A stretch of 64,000 bases of DNA from contig CAVZTR010000007.1 in the NCBI GenBank assembly GCA_963778225.1, forward strand, positions 1 to 64,000. Reading direction: 5' to 3'. A program made the translations under genes and the position numbers. The notes beneath the pieces are model-generated. The model saw only the letters and a program-made list of their open reading frames with translations. It did no database searches and was not told the origin of the DNA. The DNA is from JAGVSR01 sp963778225. Its GTDB lineage: Bacteria > Pseudomonadota > Alphaproteobacteria > Rhizobiales > Hyphomicrobiaceae. This document shows, one piece after another, positions 10,916-21,036 of this stretch; positions within the stretch are counted from its first letter, which is position 1, and the number at the start of each line of letters is the position of its first letter.

Positions 10916-10951
10916 GGAGTTCCTGCCGAGGTTGGAAACGGCAGGAACTCC
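10916..10951. terminator. Strong hairpin between convergent genes
   Basis: A perfect 13-base stem (GGAGTTCCTGCCG with CGGCAGGAACTCC) encloses a 10-base loop. It lies 15 bases after the DUF2490 stop and 11 bases from the creD stop on the other strand. It lacks a clear T tract, so it could act as a bidirectional terminator or as an mRNA-end stabiliser. Confidence 0.6.
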
Positions 10952-10961
10952 GGCGGCTGGC

Positions 10962-12377
10962 TCAAGCACTGGCAGGTGCTGTTGTCTGATTGTGGCCGCC
11001 CCAATCGACGCGGAGCGTTGCGAACATGACGACCGTGAGGCCGGCGAAGCCAAGGATCGCGCCGGTGAGCAGCGCGTAGTCTTCCAGGCGCAGGATCAAA
11101 TAAAGTATCCCGTACAGCAGTGAGAATACGCCGGCCATGGCGAGGCCGGCCCTGGTGCTGCGAAGCGCGCGGGAGACGTACACGGCCAGCATGCCGCCGG
11201 TCGCGGCGGAGGCAATCAGATAAGACCAGCCAAAGCCGATATGTTCGGCCAGCGACAGCAGCAGCACATAGAAGAAGGTGAGTGCGAAGCCAGTGAACAG
11301 GTATTGCACCCAGTGGACGCGCTTGGCCGACTGGGTCTCGAGCAGAAACACAGCCATGAAGGCGGCGGCGAGGAAAAGCACGCTGTACTTAACGGATCGA
11401 TTGACGAGATCGTAGAAATCGACGGGCTGATAGAACGACACACCGAACATATGCGGATGCAGGCGTTCAAGGCCTTGGTCGTTGAGCACCCACGCTTGCG
11501 GGACGCTGCGGGCGAGGTGGGGAATGCGCCAGGTGGCTGTGAAGCTGCGGTCGGTCACGCTGCGTTCGGCGGGGAGGAAAGCGCCAGAAAAGCTGGGGCT
11601 CGGCCAATCGGAGTTCATGGCGACGCTGGTCTCGCGGGCGGCGGGAGCAAACGACAGCTGGCCTGAGCCGGTAAAGGTGAGCGCTGTCTGGAACGTGAAG
11701 GCTTGCAGCGGCGCCTCGGTCGTTCCCGGTGCCGTGGGCGTGCGATCTATCAGTCGGGCGTGGATGCCGTTCGCTTCAACGCCAGCAATGCCGATGCTCG
11801 GTGCGAAGGCGATGTCTTGGGTCCCGTCGATCTTGACGCTTGCCGCTTCCTTCAGGCCGGAGACATCGCTCAAGCCGAGGACGAGGACCGCATCGTTCCA
11901 GCGCACGGTCTGCGGATCGGCGACCACGAGGCTGATGTCGGGTTTGCCGAAGCGCCCGCTGACCGCGACTTTGGCAGTGTAAACATTCACATCATAAAGG
12001 CCGCGATGCAGAACCTGGGACGTGCTGTCGGCTGCGATCTCGAGTTGCTCCGGTGCGAACACAGCGCGGCGCTCCACGATGGTCTCGACGCGCTTGTCGC
12101 CGTCCTTCGTCTCGACCTTGATCGTGTAGGGCACGACGAGAAACGGTCCGTTCAAGTTCTGCGGCTGGCCCCAGACGCGGGCGACCTCATCGCGCACACC
12201 ACGTGCGCGGTCCTCGCGTTCCGAGACGAGCGCTCCGGCCATTGCGAGTGGCAAGAGCAGAAGCAGGATCAGAAAACCGATCAGGCAAAGTTTAAATGCG
12301 GGGCTTTGGAGCATACGCCGCGCTGCCGCAATGACTTCCAACATGTGGGTCTCAAGCTCCTCCAGCCGATCGACCAT
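10962..12377 (-). CDS. creD: Inner-membrane protein CreD
   Basis: A member of the CreD family, inner-membrane proteins linked to envelope stress and beta-lactam response; the molecular function is not established. One membrane segment near the N-terminus is followed by a large periplasmic beta-rich domain (to about residue 320). A bundle of about six C-terminal membrane segments completes the chain, exactly the family layout. ATG 12377 is chosen because it directly precedes the first conserved segment. A frame extends upstream to 12524, and ATG 12344 is another option. The two-component genes creB and creC that often accompany it are not adjacent. Confidence 0.85.
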   Translation of the reverse strand: MVDRLEELETHMLEVIAAARRMLQSPAFKLCLIGFLILLLLLPLAMAGALVSEREDRARGVRDEVARVWGQPQNLNGPFLVVPYTIKVETKDGDKRVETIVERRAVFAPEQLEIAADSTSQVLHRGLYDVNVYTAKVAVSGRFGKPDISLVVADPQTVRWNDAVLVLGLSDVSGLKEAASVKIDGTQDIAFAPSIGIAGVEANGIHARLIDRTPTAPGTTEAPLQAFTFQTALTFTGSGQLSFAPAARETSVAMNSDWPSPSFSGAFLPAERSVTDRSFTATWRIPHLARSVPQAWVLNDQGLERLHPHMFGVSFYQPVDFYDLVNRSVKYSVLFLAAAFMAVFLLETQSAKRVHWVQYLFTGFALTFFYVLLLSLAEHIGFGWSYLIASAATGGMLAVYVSRALRSTRAGLAMAGVFSLLYGILYLILRLEDYALLTGAILGFAGLTVVMFATLRVDWGGHNQTTAPASA

Positions 12378-12765
12378 TCGGCCGGCTTGCGAGACGATTG
12401 ATTGGCCGACGTGGGGCGGCCGGAATAGGGCGCTGCGTCCGTAATTTGGAGCAACTCTGCGCAACGGGAGGAGCCTTTGTGCGCAGAGCGGCAAAAAGGG
12501 GAGGAATTGGATGGGAAGCGTCACAGGGTTTGGCTTTGCGGCCGGATGCCCCCCTCGATGCGCAAGATCCTTAGGGGTCCAAGCGACCTGTCTTTCCCGT
12601 CGGTGAAAGATGGGGGCTAGGTTTGGCGCAAAGTAGCCACAGTCATGTTTAGGTTTGGGCGGTCCTGACTAAATGATATTGTGCCGGCTTGTTCGCTTCG
12701 CCTATCTCAGGTGGTTGTCACCGATGCCGTCGGGCGGGCCCCGGCAGAATGCTTGGAGACTGCGC
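12378..12765. other. Divergent intergenic region
   Basis: This region lies between the leftward creD and the rightward L,D-transpeptidase, so it must hold both promoters. I see no clear -35/-10 pair or palindrome. Frames that reach into it from either side are N-terminal extensions without support. Confidence 0.5.
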
Positions 12766-13771
12766 ATGTGGCGCTTTGGCGTCTTGGTGCCGGTGTTTGC
12801 CGCCGGGCTGATGATGGTTTCGGAAGCCGTGCTAGCGGACAATTGGTCCGACCGCGGCCCCGTGTTCGAAAGCGACCAGCGCCAACGTGAAGAGCAGGAG
12901 GCGGCCGAGCGCGCCGCGAACCGCAAGACCTATGAGCCCGTCGTCTATCCGAAGTACATGGAGGGGGGTGAGCGGCCGGACATCAAGCCTGCCGCGCCGC
13001 CGATCGTGTACCTCGACCGCGCGGAGGAGCCCGGCTCCATCATCATCGATACGCAGGCGCGGACACTCTATTACGCGCTCCCCGGCAAGAAAGGCCTACG
13101 CGTATCCCATCTCCGTCGGCCGGGATGGCTTCACCTGGACCGGTACGGAACGGATCAGCCGCATCGCCGCGTGGCCATCGTGGACGCCGCCGCCGGAGAT
13201 GCGTGAGCGCGTGCCCGGGTTACCGGTGACCGTTTCGGGCGGGCTGAAGAACCCTCAGGGCGCGCGGGCGCTATATCTCGGCGGTACCATCTATCGCATT
13301 CACGGCACCAACAACGATCGCTCGGTCGGACGAGCCAACTCGTCGGGGTGCTTTCGCTTGACGAACGAGCATGTGGTGCATTTGGCGTCGATCGCCAAGG
13401 TCGGCGCGAAGGTGCAAGTCATGCAGTCCTACGCCGGCGGCGTGAGCCCGAACGCACCGCTCTCCTCGATATTTGGTTTCCTAAGCCCAGAGACGCCGGC
13501 GAAATCCGCCAAGCCGGAGAAGAAAAAGAAGCCGGCGGCGGCGAAGAAGCCAGCGTCACCGGCGGCCGCGACTGTTCAGGTCGGCCAGCCCGCAGCGGCG
13601 CCGGCGGCCGCCGCACCGAGCACTCAAACGCCGGCGACCGCCGCAAGCAGCGCCGCGGCCGAAGCCGTAGCCGCTGCGCAGGAAGCCAGAACCGCCGCGG
13701 CCGAAGCCGCCGCCGCTGCACGGGCCGCAGCATCGCCCAATGCGGCGAAGCAACAGATGACTGCACAGTAG
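12766..13771 (+). CDS. L,D-transpeptidase (YkuD) with Ala-rich C-terminal tail, one frameshift
   Basis: A periplasmic enzyme forming 3-3 cross-links in peptidoglycan or attaching proteins to it. ATG 12766 follows a GGAGA ribosome-binding site at 12755-12759 and begins a signal peptide of about 25 residues. The catalytic region reads YRIHGT, then SSGCFRL with the active Cys, about 16 residues apart as in YkuD domains. A tail of about 95 residues rich in Ala, Pro and Lys follows and may span the cell wall. The frame shifts near 13091-13095, where AAAGGCC has one base too many; removing one G joins the two halves into GKKAYAYPISVG. A second family member lies at 26331-27023. Confidence 0.8.
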
Positions 13772-13974
13772 CGTACATCCGGCGATCAGTTGGTCTGGCG
13801 ACCAGTCATCAGGCGAGCGACGACGCCTGTGTGAGATCGTCGGCGCCGGAGCGGCAAAGACGGTCGCGGCTGAATAACAGCCTGAGCTTTTCGCGTTTCA
13901 TCGCTGATCGTCTGCAATCGGGAACTCGTCTCGGGGTGCCTCGTTTCGCTTCGGCTCAGCAGGAGGAGCGCGCG

Positions 13975-14187
13975 ATGGCGAAGGACTTGAAGACCGGCGA
14001 CCGGGTTAAGTGGAACACGAGCCAGGGTGAGACGACCGGCAAGGTCGTCAAGAAACAGACGTCCCGGACGAAGATCAAAAGTCACACGGTAGCGGCGAGC
14101 AAGGAGAAGCCGCAGTACATCGTGGAGAGCGAGAAGACGGGCAAGCGCGCCGCGCACAAGGCTGGGGAGTTGCGCAAGGGGAAGTGA
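13975..14187 (+). CDS. DUF2945 small protein (TUDOR-like, hypervirulence-associated family)
   Basis: A 70-residue basic protein starting at ATG 13975, eight bases after a perfect AGGAGGA (13961-13967). The pattern of Gly-Asp-x-Val-x-Trp near the start, Gly-x-Val near residue 22 and a final Lys/Arg-rich segment fits the DUF2945 family. These are small beta-barrel proteins of unknown function, common in Alphaproteobacteria. The segment 13772-13974 before it holds no recognisable gene. Confidence 0.75.
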   Translation: MAKDLKTGDRVKWNTSQGETTGKVVKKQTSRTKIKSHTVAASKEKPQYIVESEKTGKRAAHKAGELRKGK

Positions 14188-14260
14188 GCGGGGGGCGCAG
14201 CTGCTAATCAATGCTGCATGATGGTCAACCCATACGAGGGCAGCGCTTTTGCGGAAGCTT

Positions 14261-14395
14261 GCCGGGTCCCCGCCTTCGCGGGGATGACGTTTGGTGGGGT
14301 GGCGGGCAGCGATCCCCTCTCCCCGTTCACAGCGCACGCCATCACGTGTTGAGCGATGGGTCCCGGGCACGAGGCCCGGGATGACATTGTGGGTG
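14261..14395. repeat. Two REP-like palindromic elements
   Basis: Two imperfect palindromes lie between convergent genes. One, around 14265-14291, has GTCCCCGCC-TTC-GCGGGGAT. The other, around 14359-14386, has GTCCCGGGC-ACGAG-GCCCGGGAT. Both end in GATGAC, the signature of dispersed intergenic palindromes common in Alphaproteobacteria. Translated on the reverse strand they give the familiar false peptides VIPGLVPGTH and RHPREGGDP. They may end or stabilise transcripts from the two flanking convergent genes. Confidence 0.7.
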
Positions 14396-14452
14396 GGCGA
14401 GGGCGGTGGGACTTCCTCTCCCATCCTATTTGATAGGTAGAGGAGTGGCCCG

Positions 14453-17050
14453 TTACGCCGCGGCTTTGACGGGCCAGCCGTTGATGGTGATGGCGCCGTC
14501 GCGGACGGAGACTTTGACGGTGTCGCCGTCCTTGACGCCGCCGGCCAGGATCTGCTCGGCGAGCGGGTCCTGGACCTGTTTCTGGATGACGCGCTTCAGG
14601 GGACGCGCACCGTAGGCCGGATCGTAGCCGCGGTTGGCGAGCCAGGTGCGGGCGGCATCGTCGAGTTCGATCGTGATGTTGCGATCGTCCACGAGCTTCT
14701 GCAGGCGGCCCATCTGGATATCGACGATCTGGCCCATATCCGACCGCTGCAGGCGGTGGAACAGGATGATCTCGTCGAGACGGTTCAGGAACTCCGGCCG
14801 GAAGCGGGCGCGGACTTCGGCCATCACTTCGTCGCGCACGGCTTCGGTATCCTCGCCTTCCTTCTGTTCGACGAGATACTGAGCGCCGATGTTCGACGTG
14901 AGAATGATGAGCGTGTTCTTGAAATCCACCGTGCGACCCTGGCCGTCCGTCAGGCGCCCGTCGTCGAGCACCTGCAGCAGGATGTTGAACACGTCCGGAT
15001 GCGCCTTCTCGATTTCGTCGAAAAGGATGACCTGATAGGGCCGGCGGCGGACGGCTTCGGTGAGCGCGCCGCCTTCCTCATAGCCGACGTAACCCGGAGG
15101 CGCGCCGATGAGACGGGCGACCGAGTGCTTCTCCATGTATTCCGACATGTCGATGCGCTGCATCGCCGTGTCGTCATCGAAAAGATAGGCGGCGAGCGCC
15201 TTCGTCAGCTCGGTTTTGCCGACGCCGGTGGGGCCTAGGAACATGAACGAGCCGATGGGGCGGTTCGGGTCCTGAAGGCCCGCGCGGGCGCGGCGCACCG
15301 CCGTCGAGACGGCGATGACGGCTTCCTTCTGGCCGACGACGCGCTTGCCCAGCGCATCCTCCATCTTGAGGAGCTTGTCGCGCTCGCCTTCGAGCATCTT
15401 GTCGACGGGTACGCCGGTCCAGCGTGAGACAATGGCCGCGATCTGATCGGGGCCGACGGCTTCTTCGACCATCGCGCCTTTGCCGTCATTGGTCTCGATG
15501 GCAGCCAGCTTCCGCTCAAGATCCGGAATGACGCCATAGGTCAGCTCGCCAGCGCGCGCTAGGTTGCCCTTGCGCTGTGCCAATTCGAGTTCGTTGCGAG
15601 CGGCGTCGAGCTCTTCCTTCACCTTCTGGGCGGAGCCGAGCTTCTGCTTTTCGGCTTCCCAGCGCGCGGTCATCGCCTGCGACTGCTCTTCGAGGTTTGC
15701 GATCTCGCCTTCGAGTTTGGCCAGGCGATCCTTGGAGGCCTGGTCGGTCTCTTTGCGAAGCGCTTCGCGCTCGATCATCAACTGCATGAGATCGCGGTCG
15801 ATGGCGTCGAGTTCCTCGGGCTTGGAATCCACCTGCATGCGCAGGCGCGAGGAAGCTTCGTCGACGAGGTCGATGGCCTTATCGGGGAGGAAGCGATCGG
15901 TGATGTAGCGGTTCGACAAGGTAGCCGCAGCGACGAGTGCGCTGTCGGTGATGCGAACACCGTGGTGCAGCTCATACTTCTCCTTCAAGCCGCGGAGGAT
16001 CGAGATGGTGTCCTCGACCGTCGGCTCGTTGACGAAGATGGGCTGGAAGCGGCGAGCAAGCGCTGCGTCCTTCTCGATGTGCTTGCGGTACTCGTCGAGC
16101 GTGGTTGCGCCGACGCAGTGGAGTTCGCCGCGGGCGAGTGCGGGCTTCAACAGGTTGCCGGCATCCATCGCGCCTTCGGACTTGCCCGCTCCCACGATGG
16201 TGTGCAGTTCGTCGATGAAGAGAATGATGCGGCCTTCTTCGGACTGGACCTCGGACAGCACGCTCTTCAAGCGTTCCTCGAACTCGCCGCGGTATTTCGC
16301 GCCGGCGATCAGTGAGCCCATGTCGAGTGCGAGCAGCTTCTTGTCCTTCAGGCTTTCGGGGACGTCGCCCTTGACGATGCGCAGCGCGAGGCCTTCGGCG
16401 ATCGCCGTCTTGCCGACGCCCGGTTCACCAATGAGGACGGGATTGTTCTTCGTGCGCCGCGAGAGGACCTGGATCGTGCGGCGGATTTCCTCGTCGCGCC
16501 CGATCACGGGATCGAGCTTGCCCGAGGCGGCCGCTTCAGTCAGGTCGCGGGCATAGCGCTTCAGGGCATCATAGGCCTGTTCGGCGGACGCGCTGTCGGC
16601 GGTGCGGCCCTTGCGAATGTCGTTGATGGCGGTGTTGAGGCCCTGCGGCGTGACGCCGGCGTCGGCGAGGATCTTCGCCGTGTCGGTGCCTTTTTCGAGC
16701 GCAAGAGCCAGCAGGAGGCGTTCGGCGGTGACGAACTTGTCGCCGGCTTTTTCAGCCACCTTCTCGGCTGCGTCGAAGACGCGGGCCAGTTCCGGCGCCA
16801 TGTAAAGCTGACCGGCGCCGCCGCCCGAGACCTTTGGGCGTTTGGCGAGCGCACGCTCGACGGCTGCCAGCGCTTCGCGCGAGCGACCGCCCGACCGATC
16901 GATGAGACCGGCCGCCAGGCCTTCCTCGTCGTCGAGGAGGACTTTCAGAAGGTGATCAGGGGCGAACTGCTGGTGGCCTTCGCGGAGGGCAAGGCTCTGC
17001 GCCGACTGGACAAAACCTTTGGCGCGATCGGTGTAGCGATCGAAATTCAT
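14453..17050 (-). CDS. clpB: Chaperone ClpB
   Basis: The 865-residue Hsp100 disaggregase that works with DnaK to rescue aggregated proteins in the cytoplasm. All parts are present: an N-terminal Clp repeat domain (1-145), a first AAA+ domain with Walker A GEPGVGKT near 206-213, a middle coiled coil near 400-520, and a second AAA+ domain with GPTGVGKT near 604-611 and FDEIEKAHPD. A conserved C-terminal domain completes it. The length equals the family norm. On the reverse strand upstream, CTTTTC-N15-CCCATATCC (17161-17190) weakly resembles a heat-shock sigma-32 promoter; this is uncertain. Confidence 0.98.
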   Translation of the reverse strand: MNFDRYTDRAKGFVQSAQSLALREGHQQFAPDHLLKVLLDDEEGLAAGLIDRSGGRSREALAAVERALAKRPKVSGGGAGQLYMAPELARVFDAAEKVAEKAGDKFVTAERLLLALALEKGTDTAKILADAGVTPQGLNTAINDIRKGRTADSASAEQAYDALKRYARDLTEAAASGKLDPVIGRDEEIRRTIQVLSRRTKNNPVLIGEPGVGKTAIAEGLALRIVKGDVPESLKDKKLLALDMGSLIAGAKYRGEFEERLKSVLSEVQSEEGRIILFIDELHTIVGAGKSEGAMDAGNLLKPALARGELHCVGATTLDEYRKHIEKDAALARRFQPIFVNEPTVEDTISILRGLKEKYELHHGVRITDSALVAAATLSNRYITDRFLPDKAIDLVDEASSRLRMQVDSKPEELDAIDRDLMQLMIEREALRKETDQASKDRLAKLEGEIANLEEQSQAMTARWEAEKQKLGSAQKVKEELDAARNELELAQRKGNLARAGELTYGVIPDLERKLAAIETNDGKGAMVEEAVGPDQIAAIVSRWTGVPVDKMLEGERDKLLKMEDALGKRVVGQKEAVIAVSTAVRRARAGLQDPNRPIGSFMFLGPTGVGKTELTKALAAYLFDDDTAMQRIDMSEYMEKHSVARLIGAPPGYVGYEEGGALTEAVRRRPYQVILFDEIEKAHPDVFNILLQVLDDGRLTDGQGRTVDFKNTLIILTSNIGAQYLVEQKEGEDTEAVRDEVMAEVRARFRPEFLNRLDEIILFHRLQRSDMGQIVDIQMGRLQKLVDDRNITIELDDAARTWLANRGYDPAYGARPLKRVIQKQVQDPLAEQILAGGVKDGDTVKVSVRDGAITINGWPVKAAA

Positions 17051-17300
17051 GGGTCAAACCTTTCTCGCGCGCCTCCCCGTCCCGAAGGCCCGTGGTCGAC
17101 GCCGTTCTTATTGTATCCGCATCCAGCGCAGACCCGAAGGCTCTACGTGGCGTGCTCGTCGGATATGGGAAATATCTGTGCCGGGAAAAGGGGGCGATCG
17201 GCGCGGACGCGATGTGGAGCAGAATTTTTTCCCGCCATTGCGGCGCTGCGGTTCTGCTAGCTTAGGTGCAGAGCCACATCGCAGCGACGGAATACCTGCC

Positions 17301-18077
17301 TTGACCGCAACGACTTTGCCCGGCGTTTCACTGGGTGCCATCTATCGCTACCCCGTGAAGGGGCTTTCCGCACAAGCCATGGACTGCGTGGACTTGAAGC
17401 CGGGTGAGCCGCTGCCGTGGGATCGGGCCTTTGCGATCGAGAATGGGCCGGGTCGTTTTGATCCGCTGAAGCCGACGCACGTGCCCAAAATCAGCTTCCT
17501 GACGCTGATGCGGCACGCGGATCTCGCCACCGTGGCAAGCACATTCGAGCCGGAAACGCAGACGCTGACGATCAGCCGCGACGGCGGTCAAGTGGCGCGC
17601 GGGTCGCTGGCGACGCCTGCGGGCCGGGCGATCATCGCGCAGTTCTTTGCCGAGTACATGAAAGACAGTGTGAAGGGGCCGCCGAAGGTTGTGCAGGCGC
17701 AGGGGCACGTCCTGTCGGATGCGATGGAGACGTGCGTGCACATCGTCAGTCTCGCGAGCGTGGCAGACCTTGAGCGCATCGTTGCGCAGCCGCTCGATCC
17801 GATCCGGTTCCGGCCAAACCTGATCGTGACCGGTGCACCGGCTTGGTCGGAATTCGACTGGGTGGGGAAGACAGTGAAGATTGGTGAAGTCGAGTTTGAC
17901 GTGATCGAGCGCACTCAACGGTGCGCGGCAACGAATGTCGATCCGTCGAGCGGCCGGCGGGATATCGACATTCCGGCGATCCTGTTGCGCAACCGGGGGC
18001 ACAGCGACATGGGCGTTTATGCGCGCGTAAAAACGGCGGGTCGGCTGCGGGTAGGCGACTTCGTCAGCATCACGTAA
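17301..18077 (+). CDS. MOSC domain protein
   Basis: A protein of about 258 residues with an N-terminal beta-barrel (IYRYPVKGLS near the start) and a C-terminal MOSC domain. The conserved Cys is in the RCAATNVDP segment. MOSC proteins bind the molybdenum cofactor or carry sulfur; some, like YcbX, reduce N-hydroxylated bases. The frame is open from 17049, but that stretch is antisense to the clpB leader and compositionally different. TTG 17301 fits the domain start, though the ribosome-binding site is weak, so the start is uncertain. moeA, a molybdenum-cofactor gene, lies far away at 56.7 kb. Confidence 0.8.
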   Translation: MTATTLPGVSLGAIYRYPVKGLSAQAMDCVDLKPGEPLPWDRAFAIENGPGRFDPLKPTHVPKISFLTLMRHADLATVASTFEPETQTLTISRDGGQVARGSLATPAGRAIIAQFFAEYMKDSVKGPPKVVQAQGHVLSDAMETCVHIVSLASVADLERIVAQPLDPIRFRPNLIVTGAPAWSEFDWVGKTVKIGEVEFDVIERTQRCAATNVDPSSGRRDIDIPAILLRNRGHSDMGVYARVKTAGRLRVGDFVSIT

Positions 18078-18168
18078 TCAATCATTGCGAAAACGCAGCG
18101 AATTGCTGGTGTTGTTCACTGGTTGCCGCTCACGTGACGCAGCATGCCATGCGGCGGGCGCGATGCCG

Positions 18169-19451
18169 TCAGCGTGGCGCAAGTGCCTTCATGGCGGCAT
18201 CCGCGACGGCAAGAAGGTGTGCGTCGCCATCGCGGCGGCCGACGAGTTGGACGCCGAGCGGAAGGCCATCAACGGCCAGCAAGGGTACGCTGATCGCCGG
18301 CACGCCGAGATACGTCCAGAGGAAGTTGAACATCGGCGAGCCCGTGCTTGAGAGGCCGTGCGGCGCGATGCCTTGCGCGGAGGGTGTCAGAATCGCGTCG
18401 TAGGCGGCGAGGATGGGTTCGATGGCGCCGTAGAGCGGTTCGCGCGTTCGCGGGCATTTCGGTATTCAGCGTCAGTGACCAAGCGGCCTTCGGCGATCAC
18501 TTCCTTTAGCTTGTCTGAAATGACATCGGCGTGTCTGGCGACGATGGGGCCGTAGTTCGCAGCAATGTCGTGGAACTGAACTGCGCGTTGCAGCCCACCG
18601 GTATCGTCGAACGCCGACGGCAGCGGGACTTCGTGAATGATCGCGCTGTTTTCTGCGGCGAGGCGCTCGAAGGCGCTGCGCATGGCTTCGTCGCCCTGGG
18701 GCCACGCCGGCGTTTTGACGAAGGCGAGGCGGAGCGGGCGATTGGGCAGCGTGGGTCGGTCGCACGGTTTGCCCGAGAGCACCGCAGTGATCAGCGCGAG
18801 ATCAGCGGCGGAGCGGGCATAGCTGCCCAATGTGTCGAGCGGCGGCGATTGCGCGATGACGCCATCGAGTGGGATCGCACCGAAGGTGGGCTTGAACCCC
18901 AACACGCCGCAGTAGGAGGCGGGCCGCAGAATGGAGCCAGCGGTTTGCGAGCCGATCGCGAGGGGCACGTGGAAATCGGCGACGGCTGCGGCCGAGCCGG
19001 AGGATGATCCACCGGGCGTGCGTTGCGGGTCACGCGGATTGCGGGTTCTTCCGGGGCCGTAGAAGGCGAGTTCGGTGGTGACTGTCTTGCCGAGGATGAT
19101 CGCGCCGGCGGCTTTCAGGCGCTGCACGATTTCGGCATCCACGGTTGGGCGCCGGCCGGCAAACGCCGGCGTGCCGCATTCGGTGGGAAGGCCGGCGGTG
19201 TCGATGATGTCTTTGATGCCGACGGGGATACCGTGCAGCGGACCGAGCGGTTGGCCGGCGGCGCGGGCAGAATCGGCTGCTTCGGCTTGAGCGAGCGCGA
19301 AGTCGGGCTCGATGTGAGCCCAGGCCCCGATGACGGGCTCGCGGAGCCCAATGCGGCGCAGACAGTCATTCACCAAGTCGACACTGGACAGCCGGCGGGC
19401 GATTATTTCGGCATGCATTTCACACGCGGTCAGTCGGTGAAAATCATTCAT
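18169..19451 (-). CDS. Amidase (GatA/amidase signature family), one frameshift
   Basis: A cytoplasmic amidase of the Ser-cisSer-Lys type. Lys is in GIPVGIKD (residue 80), the cis-Ser in GGSSSGSAAAV (about 149), and the nucleophile Ser in GSQTAGSILRP (173). It resembles the GatA subunit of the aspartyl/glutamyl-tRNA amidotransferase, but without gatB or gatC nearby it is better called a generic amidase. The frame stops early near 18387. Restoring one base near 18438-18447 joins it to the expected C-terminus (EPLYGAIEP..., then GVPAISVPL) ending at 18169, giving about 427 residues. A sequencing deletion is the simplest explanation. Confidence 0.8.
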
Positions 19452-19746
19452 CGCAGCCCCCGATTTCCTACTTCAGTTTGCGCATTCACGCTCTGACACG
19501 CCAACTCATTCCTGTGCGGAAACTTTCGCCGGATTGACTTATCGCGTAACGCGACGTTTGGCCGACCGCGTTGGCCTATCAGTCACTTGACGGCCTTCCG
19601 TGTCACTTCCTATAGCTGCCCGACTGTTGAGCAAGAGGGATTAATCGTTCAGCGGATAGCCCGTGCCCTGCCGATCGTGCGATCGGCAGCCCGCGACGGG
19701 CGCGGCCGCCAAGACGTTTCCCGGCACCTGTTTCTAAGGACGCGCA
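19452..19746. other. Divergent intergenic region upstream of the aminotransferase
   Basis: This 295-base region separates the leftward amidase from the rightward aminotransferase. No specific operator was found. A weak AAGGA (19736-19740) lies before ATG 19747. It presumably holds both promoters. Confidence 0.4.
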
Positions 19747-20949
19747 ATGTCGAAAGAGCCCCGCCGCCCCGGCCGCCATTTTCTCCAGATCCCCGGACCG
19801 ACGCCGGTGCCTGAACGCGTTTTGCAGGCGATGTCGCGGCAGATCCTCGATCATCGTGGCCCCGATTTTCAACGGCTCGGCAAATCGGTGCTCGCGGGCG
19901 TGAAGGGTCTCTTCAAGACCAAGAACCCGGTCATCATCTATCCCGCGTCCGGGACGGGTGCTTGGGAAGCCGCCCTGTGCAACACGCTGTCGCCAGGCGA
20001 CAAGGTGCTCATGGTCGAGACGGGCCAGTTCGCGGTGCTGTGGAAGCAGATGGCGGATCGGCTTGGGCTGGTTGCAGACGTGATCGCCACCGACTGGCGT
20101 ATCGCTGTCGATGCAAACCAGATCGAAGCCAAGTTGCGCGCCGACAAGAGCCATTCGATCAAAGCGGTTTGCGTCGTTCACAACGAAACGTCTACGGGTT
20201 GCTGCACGCGCCTTGATGAAGTGCGCAAAGCGATCGACGCGGCCGGACACCCGGCGCTGTATATGGCGGACACCATCTCGGGCCTCGCTGCCGCCGACCT
20301 GCGCCACGACGAGTGGAACATCGATGTGACGGTGGCTGGTTCGCAGAAGGGACTGATGCTGCCGCCGGGTCTGTCGTTCACGGCCGTCAGCGACAAGGCG
20401 ATCGCGGCGATGAAGACCGCGAAGCTGACCCGCTCGTATTTCAACTGGGACGACATGCTGGCAATGAACGAGACCGGCTTCTTCCCGTACACGCCGGCCA
20501 CGAGCCTGCTTTACGGCCTGCAGGAAGCGATCGAACTGATCAACGAGGAAGGTCTGCAAAACGTCTTTGACCGGCATGAGCGTCTGGCGGAAGCTTCGCG
20601 CCGCGCGGTGCGCGCGTGGGGACTGGAACTGAACTGCCGCGAGGCGAAGTATTATTCGCCAGCGGTCACGACCGTGCTGATGCCGGAGGGCTACAACGCC
20701 GATCAGTTCCGCAAGGTCGTGCTGGATACGTTCAACATGTCGCTCGGCACGGGTCTGAACAGGCTCGCGGGCAAGGCGTTCCGCATCGGCCACCTCGGCG
20801 ACACGAACGAATTGACGGTGATGGGTGCGTTGACGGGTATCGAGATGGGTCTTGAGATCGCCGGTGTGCCGCACAAGAAGGGCGGAGTCGATGCAGCGAT
20901 GTCGTATCTCGCCGATGCCGTGAAGCCGGTGAAGGCTGCTGCTGCCTGA
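19747..20949 (+). CDS. sgaA: Serine-glyoxylate aminotransferase
   Basis: A 400-residue class V aminotransferase that moves the amino group of serine to glyoxylate, giving hydroxypyruvate and glycine. This is a key step of the serine cycle for one-carbon assimilation in methylotrophs such as Hyphomicrobium. Typical features are IPGPTPVP at the start, PASGTGAWEAAL, and AGSQKGLMLPPG with the PLP-binding Lys near residue 201. The length matches the known Hyphomicrobium enzyme of about 405 residues. A strong terminator follows, so it is probably a single-gene unit here. Alanine-glyoxylate or broader specificity cannot be excluded from sequence. Other serine-cycle genes are not in the window. Confidence 0.85.
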   Translation: MSKEPRRPGRHFLQIPGPTPVPERVLQAMSRQILDHRGPDFQRLGKSVLAGVKGLFKTKNPVIIYPASGTGAWEAALCNTLSPGDKVLMVETGQFAVLWKQMADRLGLVADVIATDWRIAVDANQIEAKLRADKSHSIKAVCVVHNETSTGCCTRLDEVRKAIDAAGHPALYMADTISGLAAADLRHDEWNIDVTVAGSQKGLMLPPGLSFTAVSDKAIAAMKTAKLTRSYFNWDDMLAMNETGFFPYTPATSLLYGLQEAIELINEEGLQNVFDRHERLAEASRRAVRAWGLELNCREAKYYSPAVTTVLMPEGYNADQFRKVVLDTFNMSLGTGLNRLAGKAFRIGHLGDTNELTVMGALTGIEMGLEIAGVPHKKGGVDAAMSYLADAVKPVKAAAA

Positions 20950-20971
20950 CCGGCGCACTCGATCGAAACGC

Positions 20972-21004
20972 AAAACGCCGCCGGTTTCCCGGCGGCGTTT
21001 TTGT
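20972..21004 (+). terminator. Rho-independent terminator
   Basis: A G+C-rich stem (CGCCGCCGG with CCGGCGGCG, flanked by AAAA and TTTT) with a short TTTC loop is followed by a T run, 23 bases after the aminotransferase stop. The A run on the left lets it work on the reverse strand too, for the leftward gene ending at 21037. Confidence 0.9.
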
Positions 21005-21036
21005 TTTCAGTGATGCTTCCGACTAAGCGATGTGTC

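Noticed and set aside
13786..14424. Leftward 212-residue frame
   Set aside because: It translates the REP-like palindromes into the well-known false peptides VIPGLVPGTH and RHPREGGDP, and is antisense to the DUF2945 gene.
17161..17190. Sigma-32 promoter for clpB
   Set aside because: The -10 part (CCCATAT) is fair but the -35 part (CTTTTC) is poor, so it is only mentioned under clpB.
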